Shown here: in pieces, positions 1-6,694 of the stretch
Numbering within the stretch: the stretch's first letter is position 1
Layout of the letters: every line of letters begins with the position of its first letter
Origin: Frankiales bacterium
GTDB lineage: Bacteria > Actinomycetota > Actinomycetes > Mycobacteriales > Jatrophihabitantaceae
DNA: 11,426 bases
Direction: 5' to 3'
NCBI GenBank assembly: GCA_025963265.1
Contig: JAOPUY010000101.1
Coordinates: 1-11,426, forward strand
Notes under the pieces: generated by a model
Databases searched by the model: none
Seen by the model: the letters and a program-made list of their open reading frames with translations, nothing else
Told to the model about the DNA's origin: nothing
Translations under genes and position numbers: made by a program

Positions 1-1
1 G

Positions 2-130
2 CAGATGTTCATCAGCCCGAGCACGGTCGAGTATCACCTGCATAAGGTGTTTCGCAAGCTTGGCGTTAAGTCTCGGACGCAGCTGGCGAAGCGAGTGCTC
101 GAGTCCTCCCAGGCGGACGAGACCGGATAG
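2..130 (+). CDS. LuxR-family transcriptional regulator, C-terminal end (5' truncated by window)
   Basis: Only the last 42 codons and the TAG stop are inside the window. They encode the second half of a LuxR/GerE DNA-binding domain: the recognition-helix stretch ISPSTVEYHLHKVFRKLGVK is followed by SRTQLA, which is the family's usual pattern, and a short polar tail. In this family the domain is the C-terminal helix-turn-helix and ends the protein, so the missing part upstream would hold the sensor or ATPase module. The very conserved STVEYHL wording is common in the large LAL-type regulators, but the N-terminus is needed to say so. It ends 12 bp before the 3' end of the convergent metallo-beta-lactamase-fold gene. 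It may regulate the neighbouring operon; that is inference from position only. Confidence 0.85.
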   Translation, partial: QMFISPSTVEYHLHKVFRKLGVKSRTQLAKRVLESSQADETG

Positions 131-142
131 CGCGTCGGCCCG

Positions 143-1000
143 CTAGGACGGGAACTGGGTTTGGGCGGCGAGGAACAAGCTGTACCGGTTGCCGTAGCCC
201 GGGTACTTCGCGTGCATGGCCTCGATCAGCTCGTGCGGCGCGGCGGAGCGGGCCAGCGACTGTTCGAAGTCCTCGATGTATCGGCGCGACTCATCCAGCA
301 CCCGAGTCGCGTCGTCGTCGGGCGCGTCGGGATCCTGGTGCCCGGTGATGATGGTCCTCGGCTTGAGGGCGGCCACCAGGTCCAGGCAGGCTAGCCACGC
401 GGCTCGCGACTGCGCCGTCGAGTCGCGCAGCCACAGATGGATGTTGTTGTAGACGATGTCGCCCGAGCAGACGGCCTGCAGTTGCGGCAGGTGCACGATC
501 GTGGCGAGCGCGCCCGCGTCGGCCCGTCCGATCGTGTGGAATGCGAGTGAGCTCCCCTCCAGGTCAAACTCGTGCGAGCTGGTCAGTGCGGGCACCACCG
601 GCGAGGACGCCAATTGCCCGGCGAACATGGAGTTCCAAAACGCCATGTGTTGCGAGGAAGTGCTGGCCTGGGCCTCGGCCACGACCGTCTGATCGCTCGC
701 TATCAGCTGGGCGTCGGGGAACCTGTCCAACAGCGGTCCGGCCCCGAAGAAGTGGTCGCCGTGACCGTGGGTGATGAAGATCGCGCGGAGCCGCCGGCCG
801 GAGTTCTGCACCCAGGCCGCCAACCGCTCTCCCTCAGCCACGGTCAGGAGCGCATCGACGAGCAGCGCGTCTCGGCGGCCGGAGATCAGCGTCGAGGTGC
901 TGGCGGGCCAGGTGGCCGGGGTGCCGTCGTCCCAGCCCGGGCCGGCCGGTATCGGCTTGTACCCGCTGTTGAAAACGTCAATCGTCAACGGAGTGGTCAT
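143..1000 (-). CDS. MBL-fold metallo-hydrolase with a substituted metal ligand
   Basis: This 285-residue cytosolic protein of the metallo-beta-lactamase superfamily has no signal peptide. The hallmark HxHxDH motif is present as THGHGDH (His78, His80, Asp82, His83). The later bridging Asp lies in CSGDIVYNN (Asp181) and the last His in ITGHQDP (His221). The third-motif His, normally in a GH(T/S)D context, reads TIGRADAG, so Arg159 stands where a metal ligand is expected. The C-terminal region resembles the subfamily with a YIEDF helix. The start is supported by GGGAGGA about five bases upstream of ATG. The gene is divergent from the SRPBCC-led operon and convergent with the truncated LuxR gene. 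The reaction (ester, lactone or thioester hydrolysis, or none) cannot be assigned; loss of a ligand suggests an altered or mononuclear site. Confidence 0.9.
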   Translation of the reverse strand: MTTPLTIDVFNSGYKPIPAGPGWDDGTPATWPASTSTLISGRRDALLVDALLTVAEGERLAAWVQNSGRRLRAIFITHGHGDHFFGAGPLLDRFPDAQLIASDQTVVAEAQASTSSQHMAFWNSMFAGQLASSPVVPALTSSHEFDLEGSSLAFHTIGRADAGALATIVHLPQLQAVCSGDIVYNNIHLWLRDSTAQSRAAWLACLDLVAALKPRTIITGHQDPDAPDDDATRVLDESRRYIEDFEQSLARSAAPHELIEAMHAKYPGYGNRYSLFLAAQTQFPS

Positions 1001-1129
1001 AGCGTCCTCCCGCGATCGGCTGGCGCGGGCTCACTCCCCGGGCCGTTCACTGCCAGATCTCCTCATCGAGCCTATCCCCGGTCTTCGGCTAATCGAAAAG
1101 CTCGCTCGCGAGATATTTCGGTCGTCCTC

Positions 1130-1156
1130 TCATCGGATTACCATTGAGACCGATGA
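1130..1156. promoter_or_regulatory. Inverted repeat in the divergent MBL/SRPBCC intergenic region, candidate operator
   Basis: TCATCGG at 1130-1136 is matched by its reverse complement CCGATGA at 1150-1156, with a 13-bp spacer, giving a 27-bp dyad. It lies between the two divergent genes. A TANNNT motif (TACCAT, 1139-1144) sits inside it and could be a -10 element for the rightward operon, with a poor TTTCGG at 1116-1121 as -35 and a leader of about 100 nt. The arms and location fit a regulator site, but a 7-bp match is only modestly unusual at this GC content. The regulator is unknown; the adjacent LuxR-type protein is one candidate. Confidence 0.3.
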
Positions 1157-1249
1157 CCGGGGATTCAGTTCGTGGGTCGGGGAGCTCGTACGGACGTGGT
1201 TCGGAGCGCGCTCCTTGTTGCAGAGCACTTCGCCCCCCGAGGAGGAGCC

Positions 1250-1708
1250 ATGTCAACCATCCGCTTCACGCAGAGCACCAGCCTGACGCCCGCGCAGTAC
1301 ATCGCCGGCTTGACTGATTTCGGGCCCGGGCGTTCCAAGATCTTCAGCAACAGCGCCGACAGCTATTTGAAGGTGCACCACGTCGGACCAGCGGACGCCG
1401 ATGTCACCGAAGGCTCCGGCGGTGTGTGGGAGCGCCTGCGATACGACTGGGCCAATCCCGACCGCGTCGTACTCACGACAACCGATTCGAACACCTGGGG
1501 CGGCCGCTCGGGCTACACCTACACGTTCACGCCCTCGCCTGGGGGCGCGACCGACGTGCACGTGGTCATTGTCCGGGAGGGCAAGAACCTCAAGGGCCGC
1601 ACACTCGCCCTTGTCGTCGGCAGCGTCGGCAAAGGCGTCCTCAAGAAGTCGTTCGTGAACAGCGTCCGGGCGATCGAGGCCCGCAATAACCAAGCCCCGC
1701 AACGATAA
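1250..1708 (+). CDS. SRPBCC family protein (START-like ligand-binding fold)
   Basis: This 152-residue protein is of the size and pattern of actinobacterial SRPBCC (Bet v 1/START-like) proteins. A short N-terminal strand (IRFTQSTSLTP) is followed by the central region WERLRYDWANPDRVVLTTTDSN, then paired strands YTYTFTPSPGGATDVHVVIVREG and a long C-terminal helix GKGVLKKSFVNSVRAIEARN. Such proteins bind hydrophobic ligands in a helix-grip cavity; some are cyclases or aromatases, many have unknown ligands. I chose the ATG at 1250 because GAGGAGGAG ends two bases before it and the homology-like part begins there. An upstream in-frame ATG at 1172 would add 26 residues that look like leader DNA. 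It is first in a five-gene run, 15 bp before the VOC gene. Confidence 0.8.
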   Translation: MSTIRFTQSTSLTPAQYIAGLTDFGPGRSKIFSNSADSYLKVHHVGPADADVTEGSGGVWERLRYDWANPDRVVLTTTDSNTWGGRSGYTYTFTPSPGGATDVHVVIVREGKNLKGRTLALVVGSVGKGVLKKSFVNSVRAIEARNNQAPQR

Positions 1709-1723
1709 ATCCAGGAGGTCCTC

Positions 1724-2404
1724 ATGACCACTAGTCGTGTCAGCGCAGAAAGCGCGACCCGCGAGACGAGTCCGCTGCAGGTCGATCTGAAGCTCGAGGT
1801 CGTCGTCATTCCCGTAGCCGATGCCGACCGTTCGAAGGAGTTCTACGCCAGCCTCGGGTGGCGTCTGGATGCCGACTTCGCTTTCGACAATGGCTTCCGC
1901 GTCGTTCAATTCACGCCGCCCGGGTCGCCCGCCTCGATTCAATTCGGGTCGAAGATCACCACCGCGGCACCGGGGTTGGCGCGCGGGCTCTACCTGGTGG
2001 TCTCCGATGTGCGGGCCGCGCGGGACCGGCTCGCCGGACTCGGCGTGGGAATCAGCGAGGTCTTCCACCCCCGATCGCCGGGCGCGCAGTTCGCGCAGGA
2101 CGCCGCCGAGCGCGACAGCGGGCCGGCACCCGACCGCGCGACCTACAGCTCTTTCGCGACCTTTAGCGACCCTGACGGCAATGAGTGGCTCTTGCAGGAA
2201 GTCACCCAGCGCCTTCCCGGCCGCGTCGACAGCGCCGAGACCGCGTTCACGTCGGCGACCGATCTGGCGAACGCGATGCGACGCGCGTCGATCGCCCACG
2301 GCGAGCATGAGAAGCGTCAAGGCGGCGAGTTCGACGTGAACTGGCCCGATTGGTACGCCAGCTACATGGTGGCCGAGCAGAAAGGCGCCGAGCTGCCGAC
2401 CTGA
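1724..2404 (+). CDS. VOC family (glyoxalase/bleomycin-resistance fold) protein with C-terminal extension
   Basis: This 226-residue protein carries a single vicinal-oxygen-chelate domain, roughly residues 22-162. The first beta-alpha unit is KLEVVVIPVADADRSKEFYASLGW, the mid strand is GLYLVVSDV, and the closing strand is FSDPDGNEWLLQE. The usual metal ligands are only partly kept: Glu25 stands where His is common, Gln73 is near the second position, and Glu159 is retained. Metal use is therefore uncertain. Residues 178-226 form an extra helical tail (ANAMRRASIAHGEHEKR, then NWPDWYASYMVAEQ) that is not part of the VOC fold. The start has a very good AGGAGGT at 1713-1719 with four bases of spacing. 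It lies 31 bp upstream of the hydrolase gene. The role could be a dioxygenase-like, isomerase or binding function; the sequence does not decide. Confidence 0.85.
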   Translation: MTTSRVSAESATRETSPLQVDLKLEVVVIPVADADRSKEFYASLGWRLDADFAFDNGFRVVQFTPPGSPASIQFGSKITTAAPGLARGLYLVVSDVRAARDRLAGLGVGISEVFHPRSPGAQFAQDAAERDSGPAPDRATYSSFATFSDPDGNEWLLQEVTQRLPGRVDSAETAFTSATDLANAMRRASIAHGEHEKRQGGEFDVNWPDWYASYMVAEQKGAELPT

Positions 2405-2435
2405 GCGAGCCGAACCAGACCCGAAAAGAGTTGCG

Positions 2436-3269
2436 ATGAACACCTCGCAGACCGCAACGATCACGCCCCAGTTCCGGACGATCGACGGAGTGCGGATCCG
2501 CTACGCCGACAGCGGCGGCCCCGACGAGCCGGTGATACTGCTGACCTGCCCTTGGCCGGAGAGCATTTTTGCCTTTGCGCGGCTGTGGAACACGCTCGCC
2601 GAGCACGCTCGCCTGTTCGCCGTCGACCTCCCGGGCTTCGGCGCCTCCGACCGCCGAGACGACCTGCTGTCGCCGCGGGCGATGGGAGAGTTTTTGCTAC
2701 GGCTGACCGGGGCGGCTGACCTCGGGCGGCCGCATATCGTCGCCCCCGACGTGGGCACCTCCGCCGCCCTGTTCGCTGCCGCCCGGCAGCCGGCGCCGTT
2801 TGCCGGCGTGGTCGTCGGGACCGGCGGAGCCGCCGTCCCGATCCAGCTCGGTGAGCCGCTCCGGTCCTGGGTGCTCGATCCGGACTTGGACAAGTACCGC
2901 CGGATCGACCCGCGGGTGATCGTCGACGCCGCGATGCAGACGATCGCCGGCGGAGTGCCCGATGAGGTTCGCGCCGACTACGTCGCCTGTTACGCCGGCG
3001 ACCGGTTCGTCGAGTCGATGCGTTATGCGCGCAGGTATCCCGAGGAATTGCCGGAGCTCGCCACACTGCTGCCGAGCATCACGACGCCGGTCACGATCAT
3101 CAACGGCCGCCACGACCGGGTCGTTCCGCTCGCGAACGCGGAGTTTCTCGACGAGCGGCTCCCCCACAGTCGTCTGGAGATCATCGACGCCGGCCACTTC
3201 GTCTGGGAGGAGGCGCCGGCGGAGTACGCCTCGATCATTCTCGACTCACTCACCCCGGGGTGGTCATGA
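2436..3269 (+). CDS. Alpha/beta hydrolase with Asp nucleophile (epoxide hydrolase / haloalkane dehalogenase-like)
   Basis: This 277-residue alpha/beta hydrolase has a complete apparent triad. The nucleophile elbow is APDVGTS with Asp105 as nucleophile, the acid is Asp227 in INGRHDRVVP, and the His is His254 in DAGHFVWEEAP. An Asp nucleophile is typical of epoxide hydrolases and haloalkane dehalogenases rather than esterases, which use Ser. The oxyanion-loop HG(x)P motif is replaced by LTCPWPES (residues 36-43), and VDLPGFGASD follows as usual. The residue after the nucleophile is Val rather than the Trp of dehalogenases, so an epoxide hydrolase or C-C hydrolase-like role is as likely. No signal peptide is seen. 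The stop overlaps the next ATG by four bases (ATGA at 3266-3269), implying translational coupling. Confidence 0.88.
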   Translation: MNTSQTATITPQFRTIDGVRIRYADSGGPDEPVILLTCPWPESIFAFARLWNTLAEHARLFAVDLPGFGASDRRDDLLSPRAMGEFLLRLTGAADLGRPHIVAPDVGTSAALFAAARQPAPFAGVVVGTGGAAVPIQLGEPLRSWVLDPDLDKYRRIDPRVIVDAAMQTIAGGVPDEVRADYVACYAGDRFVESMRYARRYPEELPELATLLPSITTPVTIINGRHDRVVPLANAEFLDERLPHSRLEIIDAGHFVWEEAPAEYASIILDSLTPGWS

Positions 3270-4180
3270 GGCAGCTGAGCGCGGACCCGGCGCCCGCAAT
3301 CGACACGCTCAACCTGACCGCCCATCGCGGCGTTCTGGTCGCGGAGATAGCGGCGCCGCCGATGAACCTTCTCGGGCCAGAGCTGGTCCGCGACCTCGTG
3401 TCGCTCATCCAACTCGCTGAGGCCGATGAGTCCGTGCAGGTGGTCGTGTTCAAAAGCGCCGACCCCGACTACTTCATCTCGCACGTCGACTTGACCAAGG
3501 TCGCTGAATATCGGGCCGAGGCGGTCCGCCTGACCGGCGAAGCGTCGATTGCCAGCCTGTTCCGCCGCCTGAGCGACAGCCGGCTGATCACGATCGCGCA
3601 GATCGAAGGGCGGGCCCGTGGCGCCGGCAGCGAATTCGCGTTGGCCTGCGACCTGCGTTTCGCCGCCCGTGAAAAGGCGATCTTCGGTCAGTTCGAGCCC
3701 GCGTTCGGACAGCTCCCCGGCGGCGGCGGCGCCCAGTACCTCACGCGGCTGATGGGTCGGGCGCGGGCGCTCGAGGTGATGCTGACCGCCGAGGACTACG
3801 ACGCCGATCTCGCCGAGCGATACGGCTGGATCAACCGGGCGCTGCCGGCCGACGCGCTCGATGAGTTCGTCACGGCGCTCGCCCATCGGATCGCGGCGTT
3901 TCCGGCCGCCGGGCACCTCACCGTGAAGCAGCGGGTCAACGCGATTTCGCTCGCCCCGATCGAGGATTTCCGGCGCGACTCCGATCTGTTCCGCGACAGC
4001 GTGGCCGGGGCCGAGACGCAGCGCTTGATCCAGGCGGCGATGAAGCACGGACTGCAGACCCGCGACGGAGAACTGGACCTCGCGGCGATGCTCGGCGTGT
4101 TGACCGACCAGGGCGACGAACCGGCAGGTCAGGTCGATCAGATCGGCTCGGCAGCCATCCCGACCGAGGAAGCGACGTGA
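3266..4180 (+). CDS. Enoyl-CoA hydratase/isomerase (crotonase) family protein
   Basis: This 304-residue protein is of the crotonase superfamily, which stabilises CoA-thioester enolates. The oxyanion-hole region is GRARGAGSEFALACD with Glu123, and the second acidic residue is Glu144 in FGQFEPAFGQLPGGGGAQYLTR. Both positions match the two catalytic Glu residues of hydratases, so hydratase chemistry is plausible. The first CoA-pocket loop, usually A-G-A-D, reads ISHVD (71-75), an atypical variant. It is longer than the usual 260 residues because of a C-terminal tail of about 40 polar residues. I chose the ATG at 3266, which overlaps the hydrolase stop as ATGA; a GTG at 3260 would add two residues. 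The 3' end overlaps the SDR start as GTGA. Confidence 0.9.
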   Translation: MRQLSADPAPAIDTLNLTAHRGVLVAEIAAPPMNLLGPELVRDLVSLIQLAEADESVQVVVFKSADPDYFISHVDLTKVAEYRAEAVRLTGEASIASLFRRLSDSRLITIAQIEGRARGAGSEFALACDLRFAAREKAIFGQFEPAFGQLPGGGGAQYLTRLMGRARALEVMLTAEDYDADLAERYGWINRALPADALDEFVTALAHRIAAFPAAGHLTVKQRVNAISLAPIEDFRRDSDLFRDSVAGAETQRLIQAAMKHGLQTRDGELDLAAMLGVLTDQGDEPAGQVDQIGSAAIPTEEAT

Positions 4181-4914
4181 GCGGGCCCGGCACCGGCGAG
4201 CGGAGGCTCGCGGGCCAGTCCGTGGTGGTGCTCGGCGGCACCGCGGGGATCGGGCTGGAGACCGCTCGCCGCGCGCATGAGGCGGGCGCGGACCTGATCG
4301 TGACGGCCCGCGATCCGGACCGCTTGAGTCGAGTCGGACGCGAGCTTGGTGCGCGGACGTTTGCCTTCGACCTCAATGACGCTGACCAGCTCGCGCGGTT
4401 CTTCACCACTCTGCCCGGCCAGGTCGACCATGTCCTGGTGTCAGGGGCTGGTCCGCGCTATCTGCCCTTTGCCGAGCTGGACATCGGCACGATCCGTCAT
4501 GGGGTCGAACGGATCGTGCTGTCCGTGCAGATCGCCCAGCTGGCCAAAGCCGCGTTGCGCCCGACCGGGAGCCTGCTGCTGATCGGCGGAACCGGCGGGC
4601 GACGTCCCTCGGCCGGGCCCCTCATCTCCGCCGTCACCGCCGCCCTGCCGGCCCTGGTGAGAAGCCTGGCCCTCGAACTCGCGCCGGCTCGCGTCAATCT
4701 GATTGCCCCGGGGTTCGTCGACACGCCGTTGTCGGCCACGCTCCTGGGCGACGGGCTCGACGAACGACGCGAACAGCTACGGGCAACCCTGCCGATCCAG
4801 CGCGTCGTCGGCCCGGCGGACGTCGCCGCGCTGGCCGTCGACCTGATGACGAACACCGCCGTCACTGGAGCAACCTTCGACATCGACGGCGGCCAACAAC
4901 TCGTCGAGGGCTGA
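4177..4914 (+). CDS. Atypical SDR-fold oxidoreductase lacking the catalytic YxxxK
   Basis: This 245-residue Rossmann-fold protein of the short-chain dehydrogenase/reductase family has the cofactor motif GGTAGIG at residues 20-26. A TAR(D) sequence after the second strand (43-46) would favour NADP(H). The family ending is kept: SLALELAPARVNLIAPGFVDTP, then TGATFDIDGGQ. Aligning back from LALELAP, the stretch that is normally YSASK reads ISAVT (150-154), so both catalytic Tyr and Lys are missing, and the catalytic Ser position lies in IGGTGG. This suggests a non-classical reductase, a binding role, or loss of activity. The start is GTG, overlapping the upstream stop as GTGA. It is the last gene of the run; a hairpin region follows. 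Confidence 0.88.
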   Translation: MSGPGTGERRLAGQSVVVLGGTAGIGLETARRAHEAGADLIVTARDPDRLSRVGRELGARTFAFDLNDADQLARFFTTLPGQVDHVLVSGAGPRYLPFAELDIGTIRHGVERIVLSVQIAQLAKAALRPTGSLLLIGGTGGRRPSAGPLISAVTAALPALVRSLALELAPARVNLIAPGFVDTPLSATLLGDGLDERREQLRATLPIQRVVGPADVAALAVDLMTNTAVTGATFDIDGGQQLVEG

Positions 4915-4920
4915 CCGCGG

Positions 4921-4974
4921 CCGGGCCACCGGAGCGGGCCGGGCCACCTGATAGCGCCCGGCCACCTGATCGCT
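4921..4974. repeat. Three-copy 18-bp tandem repeat between convergent genes
   Basis: Three consecutive 18-bp units start at 4921, 4939 and 4957. They share CCGGGCCACC (third copy CCCGGCCACC), and copies two and three continue with CTGAT. The array fills nearly all of the 59-bp gap between the SDR stop and the permease stop. Unit two and unit three also form the hairpin listed separately. Confidence 0.7.
4937..4963. terminator. Strong GC hairpin between convergent genes, possible bidirectional terminator
   Basis: GGCCGGGC at 4937-4944 pairs perfectly with GCCCGGCC at 4956-4963 across an 11-nt loop. The all-GC 8-bp stem is stable and is placed between the 3' ends of two convergent genes. There is no T run on either side, so it is not a canonical intrinsic terminator; actinobacteria often use such U-less hairpins, but whether this one terminates is inferred from position. 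Confidence 0.45.
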
Positions 4975-5753
4975 CAGCGCGAGGTGCGATGCCGGAACAG
5001 CCACGATGCCGCCGCGACCGACCCGACCAGGATGGCGGCGCAGTAGCCGATGGCCACCACGGCTTCCCGCCCCACGCTCGCCCCGGTGGAGGTGTGGCCC
5101 ATCCAGAGGCCGCGCATCGTTTCGATGATCGGGGTGAAGGGTTGGTGCTCGGCGACGCCGCGAAGCGCGGCGGGCATGGTGTGCGCCGGGACGAACGCGG
5201 TGCTGACGTAGGGCAGGAACATCAGCACGAACGTGAAGGAGTTCGCCGCCTCGACGGTGCGCGCCAACAGCCCGACGGCCGCCGCCAGCCACGACAGGGC
5301 CAGGACGAACGTCACGATCATCGCGACCGCGCCAAGCCAGGGCAGGACCGAGGTCGTGGGACGCCAGCCGACGCCGAGTCCCACCCCGATGACCAATGCG
5401 GTGGCGAGCAGGTTGCGGGCCAGACTGGCCACGATGTGCCCGAGCAGGATGGACGAGCCGCTGATCGGCATGGACCGGAACCGGTCGACGATGCCATTGC
5501 TCATATCGGTCGCAACCGCGACGGCGGTCGTCCCGGCTCCGAATCCGGCGCAGAGCACGATCAGCCCGGGCACGACGTAATCGACGTACGCGCCGCCGGT
5601 GTTCAAGGCGCCGCCGAAGACGTAGACGAACAGCAGCATCAGCACGATCGGCAGCATGAGCGCGGTGAAGAAAGCCTCGGGATCGCGGCGCGAGCGACGC
5701 AGGCAACGCGCCACCATGACACCGGAGTCCTTGACGGCGTGGGCAATGCTCAT
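4974..5753 (-). CDS. ABC-2 type transporter permease (DrrB-like)
   Basis: This 259-residue integral membrane protein has about six hydrophobic segments, near residues 29-48, 57-80, 104-128, 137-163, 170-190 and 231-252. The N-terminus with a cytoplasmic RRSRRDPEAFF helix, the DMSNGIVDRFRSMPIS loop after the second helix, and AEHQPFTPIIETMRGLW before the last helix are typical of ABC-2/DrrB exporters of drugs or lipids. It pairs with the ATPase encoded just upstream; the two overlap as ATGA at 5750-5753, and AAGGAG lies about eight bases before the ATG. The complex would sit in the cytoplasmic membrane and export an unknown substrate, likely under the divergent TetR regulator. Confidence 0.92.
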   Translation of the reverse strand: MSIAHAVKDSGVMVARCLRRSRRDPEAFFTALMLPIVLMLLFVYVFGGALNTGGAYVDYVVPGLIVLCAGFGAGTTAVAVATDMSNGIVDRFRSMPISGSSILLGHIVASLARNLLATALVIGVGLGVGWRPTTSVLPWLGAVAMIVTFVLALSWLAAAVGLLARTVEAANSFTFVLMFLPYVSTAFVPAHTMPAALRGVAEHQPFTPIIETMRGLWMGHTSTGASVGREAVVAIGYCAAILVGSVAAASWLFRHRTSR

Positions 5754-6694
5754 CGGACGAGCTCCTTCGATTCGGGCCCGGCGCTGGTCAGGGCGAGAAA
5801 GACCTCATCGAGGCTTGGGCGGTGACTGGTCACCTTCGAGGCCGCCACGCCCGCGTCATCCAGTCGACGCAACACGGCCGACACCTCGGCCGCTGATCCG
5901 TCCGTGGCGACCTCGAGGGTGCGCAGCCGGTCGGGTGTCGGTTCGGCCGCCAGGCACGCGAGCGCGCCCTGATAGCTGGCGGCGTCGGCGAACTGCAGGC
6001 GCAGCACCTCGGCCCCCAAGTTCGCCTTGAGCGCCTCGGGTGTGCCGCGGGCGACGACGCGGCCCCGATCGAGCACCGCGATCGTGTCAGCGAGTTGGTC
6101 TGCCTCCTCTAGATACTGCGTCGTCAGCAGGAAGGTGACGCCGTCGGCGACGAGGCGGCGGACCGTGGCCCACAGCTGGTCGCGGCTGCGTGGGTCGAGC
6201 CCGGTCGTCGGTTCGTCCAGGAACATCAGTTGCGGGTGACTGATCATGCTGACGGCCAGATCCAGTCGGCGTCTCATTCCGCCGGAATAGGTTCCGGCCC
6301 GCCGGTCGCGCGCGTCGGCGAGGTTGAATTCGGCCAGCAACTCCCGGACCCGCGGTCCGACCGCGCGGCGTGGAAGGTGCCGCAACCGCGCCATCATCTC
6401 CAAGTTCTCCTGACCGGTGAGCACGTCGTCGATGGCCGCGTACTGCCCGGTCAGGCTGATCGAACGCTTCACCCCGACCGGGTCGGTGAGCAGGTCGCGG
6501 CCGGCGACGGTGGCGGCGCCGACGTCGGGTCGCAGCAGGGTGGCCAGAATTCGCACCAGCGTCGTCTTGCCGGCACCGTTCGGACCGAGCAACGCCAGCA
6601 CCGATCCGGTGCTGACCTCGAGGTCGACCTGGTCGAGCACCGTGCGCGCCCCAAAGGACTTGCTGAGTCCACGGGCTATTACTGTGTATGTCAT
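5750..6694 (-). CDS. ABC transporter ATP-binding protein (DrrA-like)
   Basis: This 314-residue ATPase has a Walker A at 37-44 (GPNGAGKT), Q-loop Gln84, signature YSGGMRRR (136-143), Walker B LMFLDEP (156-162) and D-loop TTGLDPRS. The switch His is Gln193 in TTQYLEEADQLAD, a wording typical of the DrrA drug-exporter subfamily. The C-terminal 80 residues form the usual DrrA tail, ending VTSHRPSLDEVFLALT. I chose the ATG at 6694 because the conserved part (TYTVIARGLSKSFG) starts there. No Shine-Dalgarno is present, but TACTCT ends six bases upstream, which fits a leaderless transcript. A TTG at 6730 would add 12 residues encoded by the operator DNA. The gene is probably repressed by the divergent TetR protein. 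Confidence 0.92.
   Translation of the reverse strand: MTYTVIARGLSKSFGARTVLDQVDLEVSTGSVLALLGPNGAGKTTLVRILATLLRPDVGAATVAGRDLLTDPVGVKRSISLTGQYAAIDDVLTGQENLEMMARLRHLPRRAVGPRVRELLAEFNLADARDRRAGTYSGGMRRRLDLAVSMISHPQLMFLDEPTTGLDPRSRDQLWATVRRLVADGVTFLLTTQYLEEADQLADTIAVLDRGRVVARGTPEALKANLGAEVLRLQFADAASYQGALACLAAEPTPDRLRTLEVATDGSAAEVSAVLRRLDDAGVAASKVTSHRPSLDEVFLALTSAGPESKELVR

Noticed and set aside
1069..1074. Minus-strand TAGGCT as a -10 for the MBL gene with TTCGAT as -35
   Set aside because: Spacing is 17 bp, but the -35 match is weak and nothing else supports it.
1203..1214. Perfect 12-bp palindrome GGAGCGCGCTCC upstream of the SRPBCC gene
   Set aside because: Short GC-only palindromes are frequent by chance in DNA of this composition; no second copy or promoter relation seen.
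1172..1249. Extending the SRPBCC protein upstream to the ATG at 1172
   Set aside because: The 26 extra residues look like translated leader and the strong GAGGAGG box points to 1250.
1253..2464. Minus-strand open frame of 403 codons across the SRPBCC and VOC genes
   Set aside because: Antisense shadow; the plus-strand frames have good ribosome binding sites and recognisable folds.
3023..4048. Minus-strand open frame of 341 codons opposite the hydrolase and crotonase genes
   Set aside because: The plus strand carries clear catalytic motifs; the minus frame is Arg/Asp-rich with no motif.
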